A stretch of DNA of 64,000 nt from Pseudomonadota bacterium (lineage in GTDB: Bacteria; Pseudomonadota; Gammaproteobacteria; Acidiferrobacterales; UBA6901), in NCBI GenBank assembly GCA_021819085.1, contig JAKASJ010000001.1:1-64000 (forward strand), read 5' to 3'. This document shows, one piece after another, positions 17,733 to 26,495 of this stretch. Position numbers and translations under genes: made by a program. The notes below the pieces were generated by a model that did no database searches, was not told where the DNA came from, and was given only the letters and a program-made list of their open reading frames with translations. Within the stretch, counting starts at the first letter, position 1, and each line of letters begins with the position of its first letter.

Positions 17733-19874
17733 TTAGCCAACCCGAATCGGCAGGCGCCGCACGGGCCTGCCGGTGGCAGCAAACACCGCATTCGCGACCG
17801 CCGGGGCGATCGGCGGAGTTCCCGGCTCGCCGATGCCGCCGGGCGATTCGGCGCTGTGCACGATATGCACTTCGATCTCAGGCATATTGTCCATGCGCAG
17901 CACCGGATAATTGTCGAAATTGCTCTGCTGGACACGCCCATCCTTGATCGTGATCTCGTCCGCGAGTGCCGCCGACAGGCCGAAAACTATCGCGCTTTCC
18001 ATCTGCGCAACCACGGTATCGGGATTGACCACCATTCCGCAGTCGACCGCGCAGACCACCCGGTGCACACGCAGCCTGCCGCGTTCGGAAATCGAAACCT
18101 CGGCAACCTCGGCAACATAGCTGCCGAACGACCCGGCCACCGCAATGCCCCGGTGCCGGCCCGGCGGCGGCGGACTGCCCCAGCCGGCTTTGCTGGCGGC
18201 CAGTTCGAGCACCGCAAGGTGCCGCGGATGCTTCTTGAGCAGCGATCTGCGCAGCTGATACGGATCCTTGCCGGTTGCATGCGCGATCTCGTCGAGAAAG
18301 CACTCGGTCACGAAGGTGTTCTGCGATGACCCCACCGAACGCCAGAAACCGACCGGCACTCCCGGGTCATCGAGCACATAGCTCACATGGATGTTCGGCA
18401 CCGCATAGGGCAGATTGGCCGCACCCTCGACCGAGGTGGGATCAATGCCGTTCTTGACGGATTTCGGGAACACGCGCGCGAATATCGAGGGACCGACGAT
18501 ATGATGACGCCAGGACTGGAGCGCGCCGTGAGCACCGATGCCTGCCGACAGGCGGTTATAGGTCGCTGGCCGGTAAAAATCATGCCGCATGTCGTCCTCG
18601 CGCGTCCACTGCAGCTTCACCGGGGCGCCGACGGCCTTCGAAATCTGAACGGCTTCCGCGACGAAATCCTGCTCCGAGCGCCGGCCGAACCCTCCGCCCA
18701 GAAACGTCGTATGGATCCTGACCCGTTCCTCCGCCAACCCCGTGATCCTGACCGCGGTCTGTTGGGCACCGGTCTGGGCCTGCGTCGGAACCCATATATC
18801 GCAGCCGTCCGGACGTACATCGGCGGTACAGTTCATCGGCTCCATGCAGGCGTGCGCCAGGTACGGAACCTGGTATATCGCATCGAGCTTCCTGGCCGAA
18901 CGCGCCTCGGCAGCGCCGGCGTTGCCGACGCTGCGGGCAACGGCGCCGGGCCGGCGCGCCGCCGCCTGAAAGCGCTGCTCAATGAGAGCGCTGCTCAACC
19001 CGGCAAGCGCACCCTCCTCCCAACGCACGCGTAGCGCATCCCGGCCAACCTTGGCGGGCCAGAAGCCGTCAGCGACCACGGCCACACCCGAGTCGATGGC
19101 GAAAACCCGGCGCACGCCCGGGACAGCAAGTGCTGCGGCGGCTTCGAATCCGGCCAGCTTGCCTCCAAACACCGGACAGCGCAGCACCAGCGCGGTGAGC
19201 ATTCCCCGGAGCTGCACGTCCTGTCCGAAGACCGCCTTCCCGGTAACCTTGGCATGCGTGTCGACCCGCGGCACGGGCGTGCCGATCAGGCGGAATTCCG
19301 ACGGCTCCTTGAGAAACACGGTCTTTGGCACGGGCAGGGTCGCCGCGCGGCGCGCCAGCGCACCGTAACCCAGCCGCCGGCCGCTCGGGGGGTGTATGAC
19401 CGCACCGTTCTCGGTACGGCATTCTGCAGCCGGTACCTGCCACGTTTCCGCTGCAGCATCGAGCAGCACCGCGCGGGCGGCAGCACCGGCCTGCCGCACG
19501 GGCATCCAGAAAGCGCGCACCGCAGTGCTGCCGCCGGTGAGCTGCTGACCGATCAGCGGATTGAAATACGCTCTTGCGGCCGGCGCGGTCTCGATGCGCA
19601 CCCTGCTCCAGTCGGCATCCATTTCGTCGGCGGCCAGCATCGGGATGGCGGTCATCACGCCCTGCCCCATCTCCGAGCTTGCCACCATGAGCGTGACCAC
19701 ATCGTCCGTACCGACGCGAATCCACGCGTTGGGCACGAATGCAGCCGGGTCCGATGATGCCGGCTCGCTGGCCGATGCACGCTCGGGCAGATAGAAACCG
19801 ACGAGCAATCCGCCACCCGCCGCGGCGGTGATCTTCAGGAAATTGCGCCGTCCGATAGCGACCATCTCGCCCAT
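17733..19874 (-). CDS. Molybdopterin-binding subunit of an isoquinoline-1-oxidoreductase/aldehyde-oxidase-type hydroxylase
   Basis: About 713 residues from the ATG at 19874, two bases past the stop of the 2Fe-2S gene. A Tat signal ([15 protein letters not shown]) at the N-terminus indicates export, typical of IorB-type enzymes. [14 protein letters not shown] and [13 protein letters not shown] are Mo-cofactor binding segments, and [17 protein letters not shown] and the C-terminal [18 protein letters not shown] carry the region of the conserved catalytic Glu (GEPGTPP). With the adjacent 2Fe-2S subunit it forms a two-subunit hydroxylase that lacks an FAD subunit and so probably passes electrons to a cytochrome or quinone. 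Substrate unknown: an N-heterocycle or an aldehyde. Confidence 0.92.
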   Translation of the reverse strand: MGEMVAIGRRNFLKITAAAGGGLLVGFYLPERASASEPASSDPAAFVPNAWIRVGTDDVVTLMVASSEMGQGVMTAIPMLAADEMDADWSRVRIETAPAARAYFNPLIGQQLTGGSTAVRAFWMPVRQAGAAARAVLLDAAAETWQVPAAECRTENGAVIHPPSGRRLGYGALARRAATLPVPKTVFLKEPSEFRLIGTPVPRVDTHAKVTGKAVFGQDVQLRGMLTALVLRCPVFGGKLAGFEAAAALAVPGVRRVFAIDSGVAVVADGFWPAKVGRDALRVRWEEGALAGLSSALIEQRFQAAARRPGAVARSVGNAGAAEARSARKLDAIYQVPYLAHACMEPMNCTADVRPDGCDIWVPTQAQTGAQQTAVRITGLAEERVRIHTTFLGGGFGRRSEQDFVAEAVQISKAVGAPVKLQWTREDDMRHDFYRPATYNRLSAGIGAHGALQSWRHHIVGPSIFARVFPKSVKNGIDPTSVEGAANLPYAVPNIHVSYVLDDPGVPVGFWRSVGSSQNTFVTECFLDEIAHATGKDPYQLRRSLLKKHPRHLAVLELAASKAGWGSPPPPGRHRGIAVAGSFGSYVAEVAEVSISERGRLRVHRVVCAVDCGMVVNPDTVVAQMESAIVFGLSAALADEITIKDGRVQQSNFDNYPVLRMDNMPEIEVHIVHSAESPGGIGEPGTPPIAPAVANAVFAATGRPVRRLPIRVG

Positions 19875-19875
19875 A

Positions 19876-20340
19876 TCATGCCTCCTTGGCCATGTTCCGC
19901 ACGGCGCGCCGGATGGCCCGGCGGATACGCTGATAGGTGCCGCACCGGCAGATAATTCCCGACATGGCATCGTCTATGTCCGCATCGCTGGGCCGCGGAT
20001 TTTTTTCAAGTAGCGCAACGGCCGTCATGATCTGGCCGGACTGGCAGAAACCGCACTGCGGAACCTCTTCGGCAATCCATGCACGCTGTACCGGATGGCT
20101 GCCGTCCGCCGACAATCCTTCGATCGTGGTGATGTGTTTTCCTGAGACCGACGATATCGGCGTGATGCAAGACCGCAGCGGCTGACCATCGACGTGCACG
20201 GTGCACGCTCCGCAGGCCGCGATCCCGCAGCCGTACTTGGTCCCGGTCAGTCCGATGGTCTCGCGCAGAACCCACAGCAGCGGAGTGCTGGGGTCGACTT
20301 CGACGGAATGGGGCGTGCCATTTACGTAGATTCGCATCAT
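19876..20340 (-). CDS. 2Fe-2S subunit of the molybdenum hydroxylase
   Basis: 154 residues from the ATG at 20340, preceded by GGAGGAG at a good distance; the longer frame to 20418 has no support. The plant-type cluster ligands are in [14 protein letters not shown] plus LRSC, and the second cluster in [10 protein letters not shown] and CRCGTY, as in IorA, CoxS and XdhA N-terminal domains. It is the first gene of the operon and its stop nearly touches the start of the Mo subunit (TGATATG), so production is coupled. Confidence 0.95.
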   Translation of the reverse strand: MMRIYVNGTPHSVEVDPSTPLLWVLRETIGLTGTKYGCGIAACGACTVHVDGQPLRSCITPISSVSGKHITTIEGLSADGSHPVQRAWIAEEVPQCGFCQSGQIMTAVALLEKNPRPSDADIDDAMSGIICRCGTYQRIRRAIRRAVRNMAKEA

Positions 20341-20777
20341 GCGTGCTCCTCCATGACCGATGCTTTTCGGGAACTGCGCAATGTGGGGACGGATCAGCCG
20401 CGGGGCACCGCGGTACACGTCGCGTCGAGGCTAACACCGGGAATCATACCCCAGACGCAGGCGTGCGCAACCGGACAACGCCTATGCCGACAATCGGCAC
20501 GAACATGCCGTCGATCAGCGCTCGCCCGCAGCCGAAGCGATCGCAAAGATGTCCGCTGCGCCAGACGAAACATGTTTAAATTCATTTATTTAAACAACGT
20601 AAAAGCGGCCTCAGCAGCCGATTGGTATGAAATATGCTGTGAATAAGTCGTCACGATGATTGGCCGCAGGTCTGCGGAACCCCGGCACAAGCATCGCGAT
20701 CGCCCGGATCCGGGCAACAGCCGACGGCTGGCAAACCCTCGGGCCGAACCGACATCGGGATCACGACGACCAAAAAA
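20341..20777. other. Divergent control region between the hydroxylase operon and fimX-like gene
   Basis: No gene. It contains an AT-rich island with the inverted repeat at 20573-20596 and should hold promoters for both flanking units. Confidence 0.5.
20573..20596. promoter_or_regulatory. Operator-like inverted repeat
   Basis: TGTTTAAAT and ATTTAAACA are perfect nine-base arms separated by six bases. The site sits in a short AT-rich island 181 bases before the fimX-like start and 233 bases before the 2Fe-2S subunit start, a typical place for a dimeric regulator to bind. The regulator is unknown. Confidence 0.5.
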
Positions 20778-22883
20778 ATGATAAGAATACTGATCGCTGA
20801 CGACTCGCCAGACGACGCCGAGCAGTGCATCCAGGCGTTGCGCCAGGCAAAAGAACCCGTGCGGACCGGTCGCGTGATGGATTCCGCCGAACTCAGGGCG
20901 GCACTGTCGGGAGCCGAATGGGATGCCCTGCTCATCGAGCAGCGGATGGCCAACCTGAGCGTGCCGAAGGCGCTCGCGACACTCAGAGACCATGGTCTCG
21001 ACATCCCCGTGATCGTTGTAACCCGGAAGATCGCGGATCCGGAACTGCAGCAGGCTATGGTAGACGGCGCACGCGATGTGGTGATCAAGGGGCGTTGGGC
21101 ACGTTTGTTACCCGCGCTGCGTCGCGAACTGCTGGCGTCCGCCGATCGGCGGTCGTCGGCCAGGGTATCGGAAGAGATGCGCCGCCTCGAGGACCGGTAC
21201 CGCGTGATGATAGAGGGGTCGCGCGAGGCGGTATGCTACTGTCACGACGGCATGTACGTGGACGCTAATCCGGCCTACCTCGCGCTTGTGGGCTACCATG
21301 ACATCGGCGAACTGAAGGGCGTCCCGATTCTCAACCTGGTCGCCAACAAGGATCGGGCCCGGCTCAAATCCCAGCTCCGCAGTCCCGATGGATTCCGCGA
21401 TTCGCGCGAGTACACCGCCATCACGAGCGGCGGCGAGCAATTGCCTGTCGAAATTGCGGTATCCGCGGTAAATATCGAGGGCGAACCCTGCGTGCAAGTC
21501 GTGGTCACCGACATATCGAAACGCAAGGCGCTCGAAACCAGGCTGCAGTTCCTGCATCAGCGCGACGTCCTCACGGGGTTGTGCAACAGGCCGTACTTCC
21601 TGCAGGAACTGGGCAAGGCGATCGATCTCGTACGCGCCGACTACGGCTCATGCTTTCTGATCAGTCTGGAACTGCACCAGATAAGGGAAATCAACGAAGC
21701 CCTGGGGCATGAGGCGTGCGATCGCCTGCTGCTCATGCTGACCCGCCAGCTACTCGAGCGCGTGACCGGACAGCAGCTCATCGGCCGGGTAGGCGGAGGC
21801 CAGTTCGCAATCCTGCAGTGTGCAACTGCGCGCGAGTCGGCCGAGCAGCTCATGCAGGCACTGCGGCAGATGACCGCCGCCTTCCGGTTCAGCGAAGGAG
21901 CCGAGCGCTTCGATTTCCGATTTGGACTGAACCTGGTGGAGATCGACCGCTCGATCGAAGATCGTCAGCGGTTGCTGGCAGAGGCATTCCACCGTGACGT
22001 TCCGGCAGAACCGGTCCGGATTCCCGAGGCACCGCAGCACACCCCGGCCCCTGTCGTCGCTGAAGCCGCCACCGCGCAGATCGTGCAGCTGGTGACACTG
22101 AATCCCACCCTTCAGGAGGCGATGTCAAAGGAGCGCTATCAAATGCTGTTCCAGCCCCTGATCAATCTGCGCGGCGAGCCGCGCCAGTACTATGAGGCAT
22201 TCGTGTTTCTGGAAACCGGTGATGGGGCGCTGGTGCCGGCGGCGCAATTCATGCCGGCAGCCGAAAAAGCCGGTCTGGCAGCCAAAGTCGACCGCTGGGT
22301 CGTCCAGCGTGCGATCACCGCGCTGTCCAAGTGCGCCCGTCAGCAGGCGCACGCCGAGCTTTTCATTCCTCTGTCGCAGTCTGCTGCCACTGACCCCATG
22401 CTTCTGCCAGCCATCGCACAACACCTGAAGGCGATGCGTCTGAGCCCGGCGCGCCTTCACTTCCAGGTTGCGGGGCTGGCCGTGAAGCAACAGGGTGCCG
22501 CCATGCTTCACTTCCTGCATCAGGCAAGAAAAGCGGGTATTGGTGTAGTGCTGGACGACTACAACCCGAGGCTGTTTACCGCGCAGGAACTGGCAGGCAT
22601 TCCCGCCGATTTCATCAAGATCAATTGCGCGCTTCCGGAATGCGCGGAAGAGGCCGCGCTGCGGCACGCAGCGGACAACGCCAGGTCGTGCAGCAAGCAG
22701 AGCGTCGCAACCCGTGTGGAAGACATGGCTGTGTTCACGTTGCTGTGGAATTGCGGGCTCGACTACGTGCAGGGAGAAAGTCTCAGCCCGCCCGGCAATG
22801 ACATGGATTACAGCTTCGAAAGCGAGCAGACCCTGACCTCAGACCGGCCCCCGGCCAATCCGTGGCAACTGTCCGCAGGCTGA
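20778..22883 (+). CDS. fimX: FimX-like protein: pseudo-receiver, PAS, degenerate GGDEF and EAL domains
   Basis: 701 residues, near the length of Pseudomonas FimX. Residues ~1-118 are a response-regulator fold (IRILIADDSPDDAEQ) with Glu where the phosphorylated Asp belongs (DALLIEQRM). A PAS domain (~139-252) follows. The GGDEF core reads GGGQF (about residue 338) and cannot be a normal cyclase. The EAL start reads YEAF and the later DDFG-type loop DDYNPRL, so hydrolysis is unlikely. The end (DYVQG, then MDYSFESE) resembles FimX/FilP. FimX binds c-di-GMP through its dead EAL domain and, with PilZ and PilB, controls type IV pilus assembly at the pole. It stands alone here, but five PilZ genes lie in the same window. 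Confidence 0.8.
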   Translation: MIRILIADDSPDDAEQCIQALRQAKEPVRTGRVMDSAELRAALSGAEWDALLIEQRMANLSVPKALATLRDHGLDIPVIVVTRKIADPELQQAMVDGARDVVIKGRWARLLPALRRELLASADRRSSARVSEEMRRLEDRYRVMIEGSREAVCYCHDGMYVDANPAYLALVGYHDIGELKGVPILNLVANKDRARLKSQLRSPDGFRDSREYTAITSGGEQLPVEIAVSAVNIEGEPCVQVVVTDISKRKALETRLQFLHQRDVLTGLCNRPYFLQELGKAIDLVRADYGSCFLISLELHQIREINEALGHEACDRLLLMLTRQLLERVTGQQLIGRVGGGQFAILQCATARESAEQLMQALRQMTAAFRFSEGAERFDFRFGLNLVEIDRSIEDRQRLLAEAFHRDVPAEPVRIPEAPQHTPAPVVAEAATAQIVQLVTLNPTLQEAMSKERYQMLFQPLINLRGEPRQYYEAFVFLETGDGALVPAAQFMPAAEKAGLAAKVDRWVVQRAITALSKCARQQAHAELFIPLSQSAATDPMLLPAIAQHLKAMRLSPARLHFQVAGLAVKQQGAAMLHFLHQARKAGIGVVLDDYNPRLFTAQELAGIPADFIKINCALPECAEEAALRHAADNARSCSKQSVATRVEDMAVFTLLWNCGLDYVQGESLSPPGNDMDYSFESEQTLTSDRPPANPWQLSAG

Positions 22884-22908
22884 CCCACCCAGGGCACAAC
22901 CGACACGT

Positions 22909-23580
22909 TCACAGAATGCTGCGGCCGGTTCGGATCGCTGCGTCCTGCGCACCGGGGGAGGCGCGCTCCGTCTTGGCAGGCACGGCTAACCCGCGCTTCA
23001 CCGCCGGTCGCGCAGACAGGGTATCCAGCCATCGGCGCACGTTAGGCATTCCGTCGATCGAGAGCCCTGCCCACTCGTGACTCCGCACCCATGGGAAGGT
23101 GGCAAAATCCGCGATTGACACCTCGTCGACCAGGAACTCGCGCCCATCGAGCTGCCGCTCCAGTACCTGGTACAGCCGTAAGGTTTCCTTCTGGTAGCGC
23201 TCGATGGCAAAAGGAATCTTCTCCGGCGCGTAGCGGAAGAAGACGTTGGCCTGTCCCTGCATCGGACCGATGCCGCCCATCTGAAACATGAGCCACTGGA
23301 TCACCCGTGAGCGCCCCTTGGCATCGGCTGGCAGAAACTTGCCTGCCTTCTCCGCCAGATAGATCAGGATCGCCCCTGATTCGAACACGATGAAATCGTC
23401 TGAATCATGGTCGATGATCGCCGGGATGCGCCCGTTGGGATTGATCTTCAGGAACCAGGGTTCCTTTTGCTCCTTGCGGCCGAGGTCTATCGGCCGCACC
23501 GTGTATGGCAGGGCCAGCTCTTCGAGCATGATGGACACCTTGTATCCGTTCGGCGTGCCTGCGGTAAATAGTTCGATCAT
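22909..23580 (-). CDS. Glutathione S-transferase family protein (YfcG/Nu-class-like)
   Basis: 223 residues from the internal ATG ([21 protein letters not shown]). The N-terminal thioredoxin-like half has TPNGYK at the active-site position, [11 protein letters not shown] (cis-Pro region) and [13 protein letters not shown], the glutathione-binding segment. The all-helical C-terminal half has the [12 protein letters not shown] pattern of the GST core. It resembles YfcG/YghU disulphide-bond oxidoreductases of the Nu class, which use glutathione without a catalytic Ser or Cys. It converges with the fimX-like gene. Confidence 0.88.
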   Translation of the reverse strand: MIELFTAGTPNGYKVSIMLEELALPYTVRPIDLGRKEQKEPWFLKINPNGRIPAIIDHDSDDFIVFESGAILIYLAEKAGKFLPADAKGRSRVIQWLMFQMGGIGPMQGQANVFFRYAPEKIPFAIERYQKETLRLYQVLERQLDGREFLVDEVSIADFATFPWVRSHEWAGLSIDGMPNVRRWLDTLSARPAVKRGLAVPAKTERASPGAQDAAIRTGRSIL

Positions 23581-23948
23581 TATCCAGTCTCCGTCACCTG
23601 GCGTTCCCGGCAATAACGTTTAGGACCGCCGGCATCGACCGCGGGTTCCTTCCGCAGCGGCTGCCGCCGGCAATCACCGACCTGCATCATGCACCGTTAT
23701 CGCGCACGTCGTGCGGACCGGACCCTGCGCGGGGTTGGATCATGACCCATGCGGTCGAACCGGGCCTGCATCGCATTCCGCTTTCTCCTGACGATACCGG
23801 ATTGCTGTCCGGACCACCCCAGTTATGCCCAACACGACCGCGGGCAGTCCAGATGAAAATGACAATCTTGCGATTTTTTGTCACTTTTTCTTGACTTTTG
23901 TCGCCATCCTCCCCTAACCTTGCCGCGATCCGCATCCCTGGAGGTTCA
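23581..23948. other. Divergent region between GST and the MerR-ParA cassette
   Basis: No gene. It ends in a T-rich segment containing a good sigma-70-type promoter for the MerR-like gene. Confidence 0.5.
23891..23920 (+). promoter_or_regulatory. Likely promoter of the MerR-ParA cassette
   Basis: TTGACT at 23891 and TAACCT at 23915 are 18 bases apart, in a T-rich block within GC-rich DNA. Transcription would start near 23927, which rules out an ATG at 23898 as the start and supports the GTG at 23949. The slightly long spacer fits MerR-family regulated promoters, hinting at autoregulation (inference). Confidence 0.5.
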
Positions 23949-24491
23949 GTGCCCGGGACCGACTTGGGGTTCACAAGCAGACAAGTTAGCGCTGTCACCG
24001 GACTGACGCATCGCCAGCTGCATTACTGGCGCAAGACCAGTCTCGTCGTCCCATCCGGCCGCACAAGCGGCGGGCATGCGCGCTACAGCTTCACCGACCT
24101 CGTCGCCCTGCGGACCGCCAAGCAATTGCTCGATGCGGGCATATCTCTGCGACATATCCGCCGAAGCATCGTTTCCCTGCAACGCCTGCTTCCCACCCTT
24201 CAGCAACCGCTCACCGAGCTCTCGATCGTGGCAACCGGCGATGTGGTTCTCGTATTCCACGAGGGCGTTGCCTTTGAAGCGGTGACCGGCCAGGAGTGGA
24301 TTCTGCCGCTTGCGGCACTGCACCGGCAGCTGACACGGCTCGGATTTGAGGCCGACGCACGTTCGCCACAGCAGGGCGAACTGTTCACCGGTCCAGATCA
24401 CGCGGGACGAAAACGACGGCCGGGGCGGACGGCCGGGGACAGCGAGGGCAACGACCATACCCGGCCGGCGGGAAGCCGGCACAGCGGGTAG
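23949..24491 (+). CDS. MerR-like transcriptional regulator
   Basis: 180 residues from GTG at 23949, with GGAGG four bases before it. An N-terminal winged helix-turn-helix of MerR type (FTSRQVSAVTGLTHRQLHYW, then RYSFTDLVALRTAKQLLDAG) occupies residues ~8-80. The remainder (~85-150) is a small alpha/beta segment (VLVFHEGVAFEAVTGQEWILPL) with no obvious ligand-binding Cys, ending in a charged disordered tail. It is the first gene of the ParA-CBM48 cassette, 60 bases upstream of parA, and probably controls it. Its C-terminal part is not one of the metal- or drug-sensing types I recognise. Confidence 0.8.
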   Translation: MPGTDLGFTSRQVSAVTGLTHRQLHYWRKTSLVVPSGRTSGGHARYSFTDLVALRTAKQLLDAGISLRHIRRSIVSLQRLLPTLQQPLTELSIVATGDVVLVFHEGVAFEAVTGQEWILPLAALHRQLTRLGFEADARSPQQGELFTGPDHAGRKRRPGRTAGDSEGNDHTRPAGSRHSG

Positions 24492-24551
24492 GCGCGTGCG
24501 CGGTGCACACAGCCGATCTTTTCGGAGTCGACATCTCAGCGAGGTGACCAC

Positions 24552-25700
24552 ATGACTGTTATCGCGATTGCCAACCAGAAAGGGGGTTGCGGGAAGACGA
24601 CGACGGCGATCAATCTGGCAGCCTGCCTCGGCAAGAAGGGTCAGCGCGTACTGCTCGTCGACATGGATCCCCAGGGGCATGCCTGCCTCGGACTGGGGAT
24701 GCGCTGTGAAGAGATCCCGGGACTGTACGAGGTCTTCGCCGGCCAGGCATCGCTTGGCGAAGTGATCCTGCCCCAGGCCGTTGCAGGGGTAGACGTGGTT
24801 CCGGCCACCATTTCGCTCGCAGCCGCCGAACACAGCCTGCCGGACAACAGCGAGCGCGAGCGTCAGCTCACGATGCATCTGGCACGCTTCCGGCACCGTT
24901 ATGACTACGTCATCATCGACTGCCCGCCAACGCTCGGTTTCCTTTCGATCAACGCGTTGCGCGCTGCGGACCAGGTTCTGATTCCCATGGAACTGAGTCT
25001 GTTCGCAGTCGACGGTATCGAGCGCCTGCGCGAAACGATCTCGTTGCTGCGCGAAAAATACGGCCTCGACATCCCGATGCGCATCCTGCCAACCCTGGTG
25101 GACGACCGTACCCGCCTGTCGCGGAAACTTCTGCGCCAGATCTGGGAACGGTTTGCCGACGAAGTCACGCCGCTGATGGTGCACTACACGGTACGGCTGA
25201 AGGAAGCGGTCTGCGACGGCCGTCCGATCGTCGAATTCGATCCGGCCTGTGTCGCCACCATCGAGTACAACCGCCTCGCTGACGAAGTAATGAAGGGCCT
25301 TGCCGAGCGGCGACGTGAGGGACCGCGCCAGGCCGGGGAAGCCGCTGCCGCTCCGGCCAACGCCGCCCAGCCGCTGTGCACGCCGAAAACCCCATCCCGC
25401 TCGACAGGCCGCGGTCAGCCGCAGCGCACCGTGCTGCGTTTTCCAGGTCTTGCGGGGAAAAACATCCAGGTCGCGGGCGACTTCAATGACTGGGTGCCAG
25501 ATCAGGGCGTTGAAACAAAGATTGTGGGCAACAGCATAGAAAAGGTCCTGCTGGTCACCCCGGGATTGTACCAGTACCGTCTGGTCGTCGACGGCCGCTG
25601 GCAGGATGACCCTGTCAATCCTGCCCGCATCCCGAATCATGTCGGCGGCCACAACTCCCTTTTGCGCGTGCAGGAACCTGCCGAACTCATGGATCTGTGA
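24552..25700 (+). CDS. ParA-type ATPase fused to a glycogen-binding CBM48 domain
   Basis: 382 residues. Residues ~1-255 are a full ParA/Soj ATPase: deviant Walker A (QKGGCGKTT, residues 9-17) with signature Lys10, VLLVDMDPQG, YDYVIIDCPPTLGFL and the SLFAVDGIERL segment. A Pro/Ala/Arg-rich linker (~255-295) leads to a CBM48/AMPK-beta-type module (~298-375): FPGLAGKNIQVAGDFNDW, YQYRLVVDGRWQDDP and GGHNSLLRV, with the two sugar-stacking Trp positions present. ParA proteins bind DNA in an ATP-dependent way and move cargo; CBM48 binds alpha-glucan. The fusion suggests an ATPase that positions a glycogen-related cargo on the nucleoid (inference). No ParB gene is adjacent. Confidence 0.9.
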   Translation: MTVIAIANQKGGCGKTTTAINLAACLGKKGQRVLLVDMDPQGHACLGLGMRCEEIPGLYEVFAGQASLGEVILPQAVAGVDVVPATISLAAAEHSLPDNSERERQLTMHLARFRHRYDYVIIDCPPTLGFLSINALRAADQVLIPMELSLFAVDGIERLRETISLLREKYGLDIPMRILPTLVDDRTRLSRKLLRQIWERFADEVTPLMVHYTVRLKEAVCDGRPIVEFDPACVATIEYNRLADEVMKGLAERRREGPRQAGEAAAAPANAAQPLCTPKTPSRSTGRGQPQRTVLRFPGLAGKNIQVAGDFNDWVPDQGVETKIVGNSIEKVLLVTPGLYQYRLVVDGRWQDDPVNPARIPNHVGGHNSLLRVQEPAELMDL

Positions 25701-25726
25701 TGGCTATATCCCGCGGAGGCAAGGTC

Positions 25727-26494
25727 ATGGGCACGCGCGAGCGGCTCGCCGGCATCAGCCAGTATTTTCTGAGCGAACCGGACACGGGCGCAGCCGCGAA
25801 AAGCACCGCGCCGCACGAGACATGGCTGCTTCCGGTGCTGGTGGACTCCGAACTCACACAGGTCTTTGTCTATGCTCTGGCACGCGCCCTGCACGCACGT
25901 CGCCTCACGGCGATTGTGCTGCACGTCGATTCCAGCCTGCGCAGCACCGACCCGCGCTCTTCGTCGCTGCGCAGCCGCCTGGATTCCCCGGCGGTCCTGC
26001 GCCACCATCTGAAGGAGGAGCTCGGCGAATCCAAGCTGCCGCCGCGCGTCTGCCTGATACCGGTTACGGATTCCGGGAATCCGCACCTGCGCGAATACGA
26101 TCGGGCGCTGATCGCAGTCGGTGCGTCGCAGCTGGCACTGAAGCGCTCCTATCTCAACATCAAGCGGCTCGCCGGAGATGGAGTGCCCACCCGCATCGGC
26201 GCCATCGTTGTCGGCGCGGTGAGCGACGAAGATGCCCGTCGTTATTCCGACCGGCTGGCCGCCGCTGCGATGCGCTTCCTTGGGCGTACCGTTACCCGCA
26301 TCGGTGGCGTCGTCACTCCGGAATCCACCACAGATCCGGCCGATAACCTCGGCGAGGTCTCAGGGAATTCGCTCACCGCCATCGTCGATGCGCTGATCAG
26401 GGAGGGGTTCCTCGGCAGCAATCCGGATTCCGGTGCGGCTCCGGCCAGCGCTGCCGAGACTACAAAAAGCCCGCCGCCGGCGCGGAACCGCTGA
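25727..26494 (+). CDS. Unknown protein resembling a ParA/MinD ATPase without Walker A
   Basis: About 255 residues from the ATG at 25727, preceded by GGAGG at 7 bases; an ATG at 25700 overlapping the parA stop is the alternative. I do not recognise the family by name. The order of segments is MinD/FlhG-like: an N-terminal strand (WLLPVLVD), a helix and strand (LTAIVLHVDSSL), a central RALIAVGASQLALKRSYLNIKRL helix, then RIGAIVVGAVSDEDARRYSDRLAAAAMRFLG, which strongly resembles the late region of MinD/FlhG. There is no KGGxGKT loop, so it probably does not hydrolyse ATP. As the neighbour of a true ParA it may be a regulatory or heterodimer partner. Confidence 0.7.
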   Translation: MGTRERLAGISQYFLSEPDTGAAAKSTAPHETWLLPVLVDSELTQVFVYALARALHARRLTAIVLHVDSSLRSTDPRSSSLRSRLDSPAVLRHHLKEELGESKLPPRVCLIPVTDSGNPHLREYDRALIAVGASQLALKRSYLNIKRLAGDGVPTRIGAIVVGAVSDEDARRYSDRLAAAAMRFLGRTVTRIGGVVTPESTTDPADNLGEVSGNSLTAIVDALIREGFLGSNPDSGAAPASAAETTKSPPPARNR

Positions 26495-26495
26495 C

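Noticed and set aside
23946-25652. 568-codon open frame antisense to the MerR and ParA genes
   Set aside because: It spans two good genes on the opposite strand and reads as low-complexity reverse translation; both sense genes have clear motifs.
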